DNA of 64,000 nt from Poa pratensis. Taxonomy: Eukaryota > Streptophyta > Magnoliopsida > Poales > Poaceae. The notes beneath the pieces are model-generated. The model saw only the letters and a program-made list of their open reading frames with translations, was not told the DNA's origin and searched no databases. The stretch covers positions 17,416,578 through 17,480,577 of the forward strand of contig CAMZMU010000071.1 in the NCBI GenBank assembly GCA_947311845.1, in the 5' to 3' direction. Both the position numbers and the translations under genes were made by a program. Positions 34,070 through 43,929 of this stretch are shown here, piece after piece (position 1 is the stretch's first letter; each line of letters begins with the position of its first letter).

Positions 34070-34295
34070 GAAATCCAGAAAAATCCGGATTCAGGCCCAG
34101 AAAAATCTGGATCTGATACCGGGAAAATTCGGATTCAGGCCCGGAAAATTCCGGGACTGACACTGGAAAAATCCGGAATGAATTCCGGGTCAATACCGGA
34201 CGGAATCCGGGCGAAACTGGGTGAGTCCAGTAGCTGTTTCGTCGATCCGGAAGAAAATCTGGAAAAATTCGGGACTGATATCGGATAAGTCAACA
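34070..34295. repeat. Degenerate CCGGA-type short repeats in copia leader
   Basis: Imperfect units such as AAATCCGGATTCAGGCCC and GGAAAATTCCGGGACTGA recur about eight times in 220 bp. They lie in the leader between the inverted gag start and the inverted PBS. Confidence 0.7.
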
Positions 34296-34601
34296 CTCAC
34301 AGATCGTGTTCGGCGATGCGCGGAGATGGAGTTCGGCGATGCGCGGAGACGCGCGGAGCTGGAGAGGAGGCGATGCGCGGCGGAGATGTGCGGAGACGAC
34401 GACGATGGAGACGACTGGGGGACGACGATGCGCGGCGATGAGATGGCGCGGAGACGACCACGTCGAAGACGACGAGGAGATGGCGGCGAAGCCGCGGAGA
34501 CGACGACGGAGATGACGGCGACGGAGATGGCCGGGGAGCTCGCGGAATCAGCTCACCGGCGACGGAGGAGACGGGACGGCGGCGATGCGGCGATGATACC
34601 A

Positions 34602-34643
34602 TGTTAATGTTTAGAGAGAAATATGACCGAACTGACTTTTCTG
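34602..34643 (-). repeat. Inverted 42-bp copy of the LTR 3' end (R/U5-like)
   Basis: On the minus strand this reads CAGAAAAGTCAGTTCGGTCA...ATTAACA, matching the last 42 bases of the right LTR (34854-34895). It is followed by TGGTATCAT, a damaged PBS. Confidence 0.88.
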
Positions 34644-34773
34644 TTTCATCAGAGCTTCAAGTTGCAGATTTCTTCACGAAGGCTCAAACACGAGATCAAC
34701 ATAGGTTTCATATTCACAAACTTAGTGTATCTGATGCTCCTGACCCACCTTAAGTTTGAGGGGGGGGGGGGGG

Positions 34774-34895
34774 TGTTAAATGTATATTAGGCCCATAGTC
34801 TAGAGGGGCCCAGCCCATGTAACTTCACCATGTATATCATCTTGTGTTCAATACAGAAAAGTCAGTTCGGTCATATTTCTCTCTAAACATTAACA
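34774..34895 (+). repeat. 3' LTR of rearranged copia element
   Basis: It starts TGTTAAATGTATATTAGG and ends CATTAACA, is preceded by a run of about 14 G (polypurine tract), and is followed by the GTTCC target duplication. Confidence 0.92.
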
Positions 34896-35695
34896 GTTCC
34901 TACTGAAGAACTTGTGCCGATCCGCTCTGCTCTCAGTTGCCGCGTGGAAGGGTTTCCCCAAACCTATCTTGGGCTCCCCCTCTCGGCTGAGAAGTTAACC
35001 CTTGCTCATTTTGCTCCGCTGATCGCTAAGGTGGATAAGTATCTCTCTGGCTGGGCTGCGTTGCTGCTTTCTTCAGGCGGAAGGATCATTCTGATCAATG
35101 CTGTGCTGGATGCTCTCCCCACTTTCGCGATGGGTGCGCTGGAGCTGCCTCCTCCCCTTCTTCGGCTCATTGAGGGGGCGCGCCGTGATTTCCTGTGGGA
35201 CGTCAAAGATCGGCGCGCTAGCGGGGCTCGTTGTCTGGTTGCGTGGTCTGATGTCTGTCGGCCCAAGCAGGAGGGCGGGCTCGGGATCAAGAACTTGGTG
35301 GCGAAGAATGAGTGCCTGCAGCTCAAACTTGTCCACCGGCTCCACTCCCAGGTCGACGCCCCTTGGCCGCGGTGGGCTTGGCTCTCCTGTGCCGGCAATG
35401 GCGCCGCTGGGCAGCACTGGAAACATCTTGCGGCGCTTGAGCCGCTCTACAGAGGGATCTCACGGGTCTCCGTCGGGGACGGGAGGCGTGCAACCTTCTG
35501 GCTCGATACCTGGCTGGGCGAGCTGCCACTGTGCATGCTTCTTCCGGCCCTTTTCTCTCATGCAAAAAAGCCGGTGGCCACGGTGCAAGACGTGCTTGTT
35601 CCGGGGCTGCGGCAGGCCCTTTTCCCTCGGCTCAACACTGTCGGGGAGCGGCAGCTCCCTCTCCTCGAAAACCTTCTGCTAGGCGTCCTTCCCGT
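34896..35695 (+). pseudogene. LINE ORF2 C-terminal part (RT thumb and beyond)
   Basis: This continues the reading frame interrupted at 32833: TYLGLPLSAEKL, SGWAALLLSSGGRIILINAV, GGLGIKNLVAKN and VGDGRRATFWLDTWL are typical plant LINE ORF2 blocks after the YADD motif. Recognisable similarity ends near 35690, before the zf-RVT domain, where the sequence changes to a Pro/Ala-rich gag-like frame. Confidence 0.83.
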
Positions 35696-37476
35696 CCTCG
35701 CCAGCTGCGGCCCCCGTCGACCAGCTTGTCCTCTGAGCTGCCTGCTGGTGGCACGCCGGCGGCCCCGTCCATTGCTCTCTCCGACCGGGCTCGGGAGGTC
35801 CTGTCCCCGCCGCCGCCGCAGCCAGCACTGGGCCGCTTCGTGGCTCCGACTCCGTCGACCCCCTGCACCGCGTTGTGCGTTGCTTCTTGGGCCCTTGTCG
35901 TTGAAGATGTGGAAGATGATGAAGAGGAGCTGGCCCCCAAGGCGGCGCCTGATGCTCTCGTCAAGAACTGCTCTGCAGCTGAAGTGCTTTCCACGTCGAG
36001 ATCCTTGGACTGGGGTTTCGGGATGCCCCGCGCTACCGCGACTCAGGCATCGCTCCCCACCGTCAACGCTGCGGCTGCGGCTCCCCACTGCCTGTATGCC
36101 CGCTTCTTCGCCGAAGAGGAGATGCCCAAGCCAGGGTCAATCACGCCGACTCCATCGACCACCTCCGCTGTTGCGCTGGCCGCAATCGTCCTGGCGTCTT
36201 GCAAGACTGACCCGGCTATCGGTGGAGGTTTGGCTCATCCTCGCCGTCCTCATAGGACCATGGAGACGACGCCCACTCCGGCCCGACCGCTCGACGATGC
36301 TGCTATGATGGCTTGCTCCTTGCCGATGTCGCCCCCTGCGGGTCTGAGTACAAATGTTGCATCTGTCAACGGCAACGATGACTGGGTGTATGTGGGTCGG
36401 GGTCGCCGCGCCAGCCGAGGCCCTCCCCCCGAGCCATCAAGCGATGGTCTTGAGCGTTGCCTCGCCTTCAAGCGTTGGGCTCGAGGAAGGTGCTTTCGTT
36501 GCCTTGAGCGTGGCCACCAAGTCAGATCATGTCGTGAGCCTTTCAGATGTATTCGTTGTCGTCTCCCTGGTCATCGGGAGAGGTTCTGTCGTGCTCGCTC
36601 TCCGGTTGCTCATGATCGCTCTCCAGTTGCCCGTGCTTGCTCTCCGGCCACTTGTGCTCCTTGTAAGCAAAGCCACTCTCCGTCTGTCCAGCCTTGTCCT
36701 TCGTTGAGCAGAAGTTGGGCTGGGGATATGGACCACTCGTCGATACGTGTGTCGGCGCTGCCAAGATCCCCTGCTGGGTGTTGCAAGGATTCCATTGCCA
36801 ACGCCTTTTTGGTCTCTAATTTGGAGTCCCAGGTTGCCTTGTTGCGCATTGAGCTTATTCAGAAGGTTGAGTTGCTTCGCACTGAGCTCCAAGAGGCTCT
36901 TGCGAAGCTTCAGGTTGGATCGGTTGTGCCTTTGCCGCCCGAGTCTCAGATTGTTTCCGTCGATGAGGGGCTAAAGGTTTCTTTGGAGATTTTTCTCCCC
37001 GTGCTCTGCATACGTCTATTCTTGAGAGTGTTGTTAGCACCGAGGTTGTGGCTCCAGCTGGACAGATTTTGTCTGTGCTACAGGAGCCTAGTGGCGAATC
37101 ATCTATGGTGTTCCCGTTGGAGCTGGACTCTTTGCAATCTTTGGCGATGGACATGGCGCCATCCCCACCTCCGTCTGAGTCATGCCAGCTGCCCTCCTCT
37201 GTGGATAGTAGAGGTTTGGTTGCTTCTGTCACTCTCTCATCTTTGAGTGATAAGGTTGATGAGACAACTATGGTGGCGCCTAACTCTAAGGCCCTCTTTG
37301 GGAAAGAGGTTTTAGACTTGCTTGTCGATTTGGAGATGGCTCGCCCTGGATATGGCAAGGATATTGTTTGTGTCTTGACGGGGATAGCTTCAGACGATGT
37401 GTTCATGAAGGTGGAGAAGTCTCTCAGAAAGATAGCAAGAAAGAAACTTCGCATCCCAAGGACCGCTTGGGCTTGA
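35690..37476 (+). pseudogene. LINE ORF1-like protein with two CCHC zinc knuckles
   Basis: An open frame to 37246 carries a Pro/Ala/Ser-rich N-terminal half. It then has two zinc knuckles (CFRCLERGHQVRSC near 36490 and CIRCRLPGHRERFC near 36550), short SPVA-type repeats, and a coiled-coil-like stretch rich in Leu and Glu (VALLRIELIQKVELLRTELQ near 36840-36890). A second frame from about 37048 continues to the stop at 37474-37476. Zinc knuckles of this type bind nucleic acid in plant LINE ORF1. Its position downstream of ORF2 sequence is unusual. At least one frameshift is present near 36990-37050. Confidence 0.7.
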
Positions 37477-37729
37477 TTGTTGAGCCCATTTGAGGTTGTC
37501 GTGTTGTCAGCTCGTGGTTGTGCTAGGTTGGTGGTTGTGCTAGGTTGGGCGCATAGTTGCTTGTTTGTGGTTGCTGCTCGTTTTAGGTGTTGCTCTTGTG
37601 GTTGTGTGGGCTCCTTCGTGTGGTGTTCGTTGTATGGTTTTTGTCCGGTTTCTCCCGCAAATAAACCGGACACCTTCTTCTTAATAAATCGATGGGCAAA
37701 GCTTTTGCCCTTGTTTCGAAAAAATCTCT

Positions 37730-38058
37730 TACGAAATAAGAGAAGACTAATTTCACCATTGTACAATTTGTCTTCCCTTATAAATACAATTTGCTACTTA
37801 AATATAATTAATTCTCATTAATTGCTAAGAATGGCAATAAGAGATAATGCATTATACAACTTAAAATTTGACTTTTCTAGATGACGTAAATGACTAGCCT
37901 TCTCTACCATTGTACATGCCCTTAGAAGTCATAAGGTTTAGATAATACAAACTTGATAGGACTAGTACAAACATGAGAGCTAATCAAGTTTGGATAAGGC
38001 ACAAAGATCCGCTGGTAGTCAATAATAGATCTGAAACGGATCAAAACCTGATTGAGCT
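37730..38058. other. AT-rich spacer with possible Tourist-like half element
   Basis: No gene is visible. CCATTGTACATGCCC followed by TTA at about 37907-37924 resembles one end of a Tourist-type MITE, but a matching inverted end was not found. Confidence 0.35.
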
Positions 38059-40223
38059 TTAACATGCAAATGGATCACTTAAATCTACATCACGGACATC
38101 CTTGAAGTCCCAAATATTGCGCGAGCTTCCACCAGTTGTGAATTGAAACAGAGCGCCTCTTGAAGCCCTGTTCTCCAGCTGCAGCTTCCTACGATGTTCT
38201 GCCAAGAAGTCCTCGTTGTAGTTGTCGACTTCGATACGAATTGTCATCAACTCTAGCACTCATTCAACACAAAGAATGTCACGAAGCTAACTTGCGACCT
38301 AATGCCACTATACATATCAAACACTATTTTCTTCAGACGGATGTCATGACACCTGATCAGGTTCTTGTGTTTACGAAGCCACAAATTGTTTGGCCCTGAT
38401 TTATCTGCCTAAAAAAGAAGAAAAATAAATAAAAAATCAGTCACTACAGAACAAAAGTAGATAAAAGAAAGTAGGAATAAAGAATCAGTACCTAAATGTA
38501 CAACTTCTCCAAGCATGGAAAACATTTCATCAAGTCAATAATTGTATCAAGACTAAGAATATCCATATCCACAGATAAAATCTTGATAGTGCGCACAACC
38601 GTTGCTAGGCCATCAATGTGCAATCCCTTCACCAAGCATGCAAGAAAAAAATTAGGCTATCTTCTGCACTCAGAAATGCAGGTAGGAGGCCTCCTAAAAG
38701 CCAGTAGTAGAAAGATCTTAGTTACCTGAATAACCATGGAGCCAAACGAGATTTTAGTGGTGGGGTCCGAAAAGCAACGCAAGGTCTCTAATTTAGGAGC
38801 AAAGATCACCGATACGTGCGGATCACTACTCAAATCAAGATGGAGCAACTTTTCAAGATAAGGGGCATTCTCGATGATAAGTTCCCCAAACTTGAGCTCG
38901 CCATTCCGATAATGTTCAGCACGCACACCGATGCTTCTCAGGCTAACGGAATTGATCCTGGCACAACAGAAGCCAAAGCTCTCATCTATCATCAAGCACT
39001 CCAGAGCAGGGCACCCGGCAATCACGTGGTGCAGCGAGCACTCCGAGATCCTAACATTAACAATTGCGAGCTGCTTAAGCTTGGGGAACTGAAGCCCTTG
39101 GATGGTGTCGGGGATGTGACATCTTTCGATGGTTGCAACACGCAGGGTCGTGGAAAGGCGGATTTTTTTTTATTTAGATAAAGGGTTTTATTACTCAAAA
39201 GTTTAAGTATTACACCCGGCCTCTGCATCAAAAATGCACACAGCCGCAATCCAACGGAGAAAGAAAAAAAGTTGTGTAGCAATAGACGAATTACAATCAG
39301 CAAGAATAATGTAAAACGCCTATGTCATGGACAATCTCGACAGCCTATGGAGGTCCAATCCGGCGATCAAGCGGCCACCCATGATGTGACAGAATGTCCC
39401 TCGCCACCACTTCCAGACGTGCACACGTCTCCGTAAAGAGGTCTCGATGTCCCACACGTTGTAAGGTGGACCACATACGGAGAATATTTGTGCAACGGTA
39501 GAGTACCTGCATATGAGAAATATCTTTATCATTGAAAACCTTGTCATTTCTACTAAGCCAAAGCGACCATATAACATCAATCGCTCCCACCCTAATAACC
39601 GTTCTAAGCTTTTTATCTATCCCATGTAGCCAGTTGCCAAAAACATTGGCAACGGACTTGGGTGGATATAAGTTAGACGATATTTGGATGGCTGACCATA
39701 TAGAACGAGCGAAACTACACTCGAAGAACAAGTGTTTTATTGTCTCATCATGTGGACAAAACATACACTTCGTACTTCCATGCCAATTTCGTTTAACAAG
39801 GTTATCCTTTGTTAGAATGACACCTCTACGAAGATACCACGTAAAAACTTTAATCTTAAGTGGTATCTTCATTTGCCATATTTTTTTTATTATCATCAAC
39901 TGGCACGTCGGAATGTACTAACGCCCTATACATGGAATCCACAGAGAATTTACCATTCGCACATAGATTCCAAGGAAAGGCGGAAAATGGATTCAGACAG
40001 CAGCGGCAGCTGGAGGTGATAACCTGTCGGATAACACAAATAAAGCTCCTGGAGCTTGTCGACGGTGGGGGACTGGAGCCAGGCGTTCAGGGTAGATGCT
40101 CCGTAGCTGCTTGGTCCACTGGGGGTGCAGAAGCGTTGGCCGGGGCCTGGGAGTAAACGATGCGGGATACGACACCAGCGAGCTCACCCGAATAGGCGAG
40201 GTCACGGCCCTCACATGCTAGGT
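38059..40223 (-). pseudogene. F-box/FBD/LRR protein pseudogene, 3' part
   Basis: This is the larger part of a plant F-box protein with LRR and FBD regions; such proteins are SCF ubiquitin-ligase adaptors. On the minus strand, exon 1 continues from the copia insertion at 40223 (LAYSGELAGVVSRI) through CYPTGYHLQLPLLSESIF. It is interrupted by a LINE (39163-39973) and resumes with LRR-type sequence (LRVATIERCHIPDTIQGLQF, CPALECLMIDESFGF) to a donor at 38726. Exon 2 (38626-38492) reads LHIDGLATVVRTIKILSVDM and ends in YI-stop where related proteins appear to have YIQ. Exon 3 (about 38408-38059) is FBD-like (VLELMTIRIEVDNYNEDF) and stops at 38059-38061. There is also a frameshift near 40150. Confidence 0.85.
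39163..39973 (-). mobile_element. 5'-truncated LINE inserted in the F-box pseudogene
   Basis: The 11-bp duplication GGAAAGGCGGA at 39152-39162 and 39974-39984 brackets an 811-bp insertion that begins (plus strand) with a T run, i.e. a minus-strand poly(A). Its minus-strand frame encodes the zf-RVT C-terminus of LINE ORF2: VFTWYLRRGVILTKDNL, CMFCPHDETIKHLFFECSFA and WSLWLSRNDKVF. Confidence 0.92.
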
Positions 40224-40228
40224 CATTG

Positions 40229-40651
40229 TGTTGGATATTTGGATGATCTAGGCTGCTCTCCTAGGTCAACTTTTTCGGCTGCTACAATAGCCGGGGCTAC
40301 AGTAACCGACGTGCTACAGTAGGTCGGTTTTGATGTGCCTTGATCGGAGGCAAAAACCAACTCAAAGTGTTGGTTCCCCTGGTGTGCAGTGCTAATATAT
40401 AAAGGGCTCTTTTATGGGAGAAGAGACTACGGCTCTCAGTTTTCCTTCTCACCTCCTAAGCTCTATCCACTCTTTGGCTTACCGATCAAGCTTGCACTGA
40501 AACACCGGGAAGAACCAAGCACAAACAGATCAATCCCTAGGTGATCTGAGCATCCACGGAAGATATGGCTGCATCACAAGATCAAGGTAACCTGCTAATC
40601 TTCTCCTTGTGAGGCTCAAACTTGAGCTAGTTGATCCAAGAGGATACAACA
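40229..40651 (+). repeat. 5' LTR (423 bp)
   Basis: It begins TGTTGGATATTTGG and ends GAGGATACAACA. A TATA-like CTAATATATAAAGGGC lies near 40392. By eye it differs from the 3' LTR at about nine positions and has no length difference. Confidence 0.95.
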
Positions 40652-40819
40652 ATGTTATCAGAGCACCTAGCTCTTAAGTTTGAGTCCCCTGATGCTAAAG
40701 TTCATGTTCAAGCATAGCTGTCCTTCTTGGTTATCAATCAAGTTTCGTTTTAGCCTTGTTTTCTTAAGTAACAGCCCTAAAAGTGCTAAAGTGAACCTAG
40801 GGTTTTGGTTTTAAGCACA

Positions 40820-42500
40820 CTAGGAAGAGTCGCGCGGCGACACGACGCGCCCGTTGCATTGTTATGTATAGTAGTATTAGGTACAGTAGTGTAAATTTGT
40901 GAAAGGTATCATGTTTAATTCAGTGCAGTTGGTTTCCTGAATGAAGTGTTTCTAAGCTCAGATAAAAATACATACTCTGAGGTAATTCATACATAAGATT
41001 ACATAGATTAAGATGGTTGTTAATTTGATGCGGCGTGCCCTTTGAATTAATTCGTATGATTAACTTTATTGATTATGCACCGGTGGTAAATGTCGATGGC
41101 AATTACCGTCCAAGAATTCACGTAATAACTATTCTAAAATGACCGCCATTGGAAAATTACAGTCGAGACCGAAGAGCTGCGGCAAACAATTGCCTGTCAA
41201 AGCGTGCCGTAGTTAGTGAGCATTTTCATATTTGGAATAAAATATATACATTATATACCTTTGATTATTACTATTGGGAAAAAATAGTTGAGCGGCTATA
41301 ATTTTGTTTGGATCATTTATTGTATGTTTGTCATTTATTCTAATATGTAACAGATATGCAACAAATGAGGTAATACTTAGTAAATAGGCCTTAGTGTGTA
41401 CTGGAGTCGAGATTGCTAAGTATAAAGAACAGTGCTATTCGATCTATCATCTTACCACTGTTACCTATCCTCATTGCATTCATTTAATTGGAATATGAAG
41501 ACAAAATCAAATGAAGCAGTACAAAAATTACCGTGATCGTTGAGCAAAATAGTAACTTAATCGTACACCATAAATATTTAGTAGCGCATTATTGGTAACA
41601 ATCTCTTTTACATCACTACTGCCAAGATCAATAGGCATCTATAGATAAAATATTCGGAAGCATGCATGGCACACTGCAATTTTCTTAATTAATATTCGTT
41701 TGTATCTAAAATAAGTTTTTTCCCATGTGAGACAGACAATCAGATAGAAGGAAATGGAAGGAGTAATTTTTTGGCTACAAAGAAATGAAGATGGAAGAGA
41801 ACTCGATGTGAAATACTCCAAGTATTTGTACATGACAGGGAGCTAAAAAATGCTATTCTGGGCTAGATCTAAAAGACAAATTTCTGGATCCAAATATCCG
41901 GATTCATTTTTGGTGATGTGTGCTGTACACCGGAGGACTTTCCGGCAAAAGAAAAAAACAGTGTGCGCACTGTAGCAGCTAGGGTGCATGCTGCACTATA
42001 GAAGTGCGCGTACTGTAGCACTTTTACAGTGCGAGATTAGAGAGGAATATGTATATGTCCGTCAAAATAAAAAAGTGAAAACAAGAAAGTTGTTTGGAAG
42101 GACGATATACATCTACTCGTGAAAGGACAATTTGAACAGCTGACTGAGTATGACGAATTTGACAAAATTCGTCAAAAGTTTGTGTGAATTTGGATTCAAA
42201 ATTAAGGAGTTAGAGTCGACCAAACTCGAAACCGATCGCGGGAATGGAACATACTCGTCGACGCGCATATATTTCATGTATATATTATTTTGAAAAGGAG
42301 AGCGAATCGTAATTTTTGGTGATGTGTGTTGTACACCGGAGGACTTTCTGGCAAAAGAGAGAGAAAACAAACAGGGCGCGCACTGCAGCTGCTACTATCA
42401 TGCACTGTAGAAGTGCGCGTACTGTAGCACTTCTACAGTGCGAGCGACGTGGATGCCTCCACAGGTGGCTGAAACGCCCAGCCATTATATATAGTAGTGA
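40820..42500 (-). mobile_element. Non-autonomous Helitron inside the copia leader
   Basis: On the minus strand the element starts TCACTACTATATATAATGGC at 42500 and ends with a hairpin (GTCGC-cgc-GCGAC), TCTTC and CTAG at 40820. The host bases are A before the TC and T after the CTAG, the Helitron A^T target, and there is no target duplication. It is 1,681 bp with no Rep/helicase sequence. Two similar copies of about 130 bp lie inside (41908-42035 and 42312-42444). Confidence 0.8.
41908..42444. repeat. Dispersed duplicate of about 130 bp with hairpin, inside the Helitron
   Basis: The copies at about 41908-42035 and 42312-42444 both contain GGTGATGTGTG, TGTACACCGGAGGACTTTC and CACTGTAGCAG-like motifs. 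The second ends with a hairpin whose 14-base arms are CACTGTAGAAGTGC and GCACTTCTACAGTG around a 10-base loop. The first copy has one base change in the arms. Confidence 0.8.
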
Positions 42501-42769
42501 TATGAAGGGTATTAAAGCAGTTTCTTGCAAATCCTGATGATTCCCCAATTTCCAGAAACCCTAGAGTTCAAATCCCTTATGTTTCTCCTCTGAAATTAAT
42601 TTGTGGTTTCGGCTCAATCATGAATTTGAAGGGGAAATTAATCAATCACGCATTTCCTAAGGTAATTTCCCCAATCCGAAACCCTAATATGAAGAAATCC
42701 CCAAATTAAGAAACCCTAAATTATGAAATTCCCCAATTCGGAGGAACCCTAACCCTAATTTCAAGATTA

Positions 42770-43330
42770 AGGTGGCGAATGTTTACCTTATGGGCCTCGT
42801 CGTCGTCGCTGGCCACGGCGGTGTCGGAGCAATCTTCTTACGTTGGCAGGTGTGCTCGGGCTCGAACCCGAGCATGCCTTGCCGTCCGCTGCACCGGCTG
42901 GTGGCTGCTGCTCTCCTCGCGTGCTTGTCGTCGTTGGAGACCAGCTGCTGCGCCGGATCCTGGCGAAGGAAGCTGTCGCCGTCGTAGGGACGTCCGCACG
43001 CGCAAGCTAACCTCGCACAGGGGCGCCGCCTAGAGCCGCTGGACGGAGCTGCACGCTGGCCAAAGCTGCACGCAATTCCGGCGAGAGGGCCTGGATGACG
43101 CCGAAGTCTTCTTCCTCCGCCGTGGTGCTCGTCGCCGTTGATTCTTTCTCGGTCGTGCCCACCGATACGAGAGAAGATAGGGAGGAGAGGAATGAAGTTA
43201 GGGTTTCACGGGGCGGCGGCGTCCGGGTGACGCGCTGGCTTGTACCAGACGCGTCCGTTCCCGGCGGCATCCGACCGATCAAGACGCTCCTGGCGCTGTA
43301 ATGGGCCAGAGGCCCATGAGGGGATCAGGG
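42770..43330. other. GC-rich segment of unknown origin in copia leader
   Basis: About 560 bp are clearly richer in GC than the flanking leader and contain short open frames on both strands. A plant 5' UTR-like GTTAGGGTTTCACGGG lies near 43198. No domain was recognised. It may be normal leader for this family or captured host sequence. Confidence 0.45.
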
Positions 43331-43639
43331 GGAGTAACTGCCGGGCTGGGCCAGTTTTGGCCCAGGTCGGCAAAATAATTATGCAGAGAAAAAAAAAATT
43401 TGGGCTGAAATAAATAACTTTTAGGGCTAATTTTCTGCATAGATTATTATGCTTATCATGTTTACTCTTAGTCATGCTTTTATTTGCCATGCTTAGTTTT
43501 TTAAATGCTTTTATTATGTTAAGTAAGTTCGTTTATGGTTTATGAATTATGGTGATTTTTATCACTATGATCATTATGTTATAATATTTCCGCTGCGAAA
43601 TAAAGTTTAATGGATCCTCAAATAAAGTGTGGTTTTATG

Positions 43640-43880
43640 CTTTGTCATTCTGACCAAAGTTGTTTGACGGGCATTTTAACCGCAAAATTCTTTTATTGAT
43701 CGTTTCACTTCTGGCCAAAGCTGATGTGAACCGGGTTAGTAGAAGGAAATTAATGAATGAGGATTATTAATGTGTGGCTTTTATTTTCAATTTGGCCAAA
43801 GCTAATTGATGAATATTTGTCCACAAAATTTTGTTGTTCATTTTCATCTCTGGCCAAAGCTGTTTTGAATTTGATCAATA
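43640..43880 (+). repeat. Four spaced leader repeats (TGGCCAAAGCTG type)
   Basis: CTGACCAAAGTTG, CTGGCCAAAGCTG, TTGGCCAAAGCTA and CTGGCCAAAGCTG occur at about 43650, 43711, 43792 and 43850, separated by 60-80 bp, just before gag. They look like degenerate tandem units of the packaging/leader region. Confidence 0.7.
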
Positions 43881-43929
43881 GAATTTAATGATGATTATGA
43901 TGATGCTTACTAAAGCATTTTTTTTGCAG

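Larger units (their letters stand above)
32834..34895 (+). mobile_element. Small rearranged Ty1/copia element with inverted interior
   Basis: Both LTRs are 122 bp, the target duplication is GTTCC (32829-32833, 34896-34900), a plus-strand PBS lies right after the left LTR, and a G-rich tract lies right before the right LTR. These define a 2,062-bp copia element in plus orientation. The last stretch of pol before the tract (34650-34755, ELQVADFFTKAQTRDQHRFH) is also plus-strand. The interior from about 32969 to 34643 is inverted: it holds gag and the protease start on the minus strand plus an inverted copy of the LTR end and PBS. Integrase and most of RT are absent. Confidence 0.88.
32765..37725 (+). 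mobile_element. LINE split by a copia insertion
   Basis: LINE reverse-transcriptase sequence (GLKINFHKSTLVPMHVP) runs to 32833 and resumes after the copia element at 34896 (TEELVPIRSALS) in the same frame. Downstream the RT thumb and C-terminal region continue to about 35690. A long gag-like ORF with two zinc knuckles follows, then a 3' tail ending ...TTGTTTCGAAAAAA near 37722. The 5' end is missing. No target duplication could be assigned. Confidence 0.8.

Noticed and set aside
37740..37925. Complete Tourist MITE
   Set aside because: Only one end (CCATTGTACATGCCC-TTA) is convincing; the other CCATTGTACA at about 37758 is in the same orientation, not inverted.
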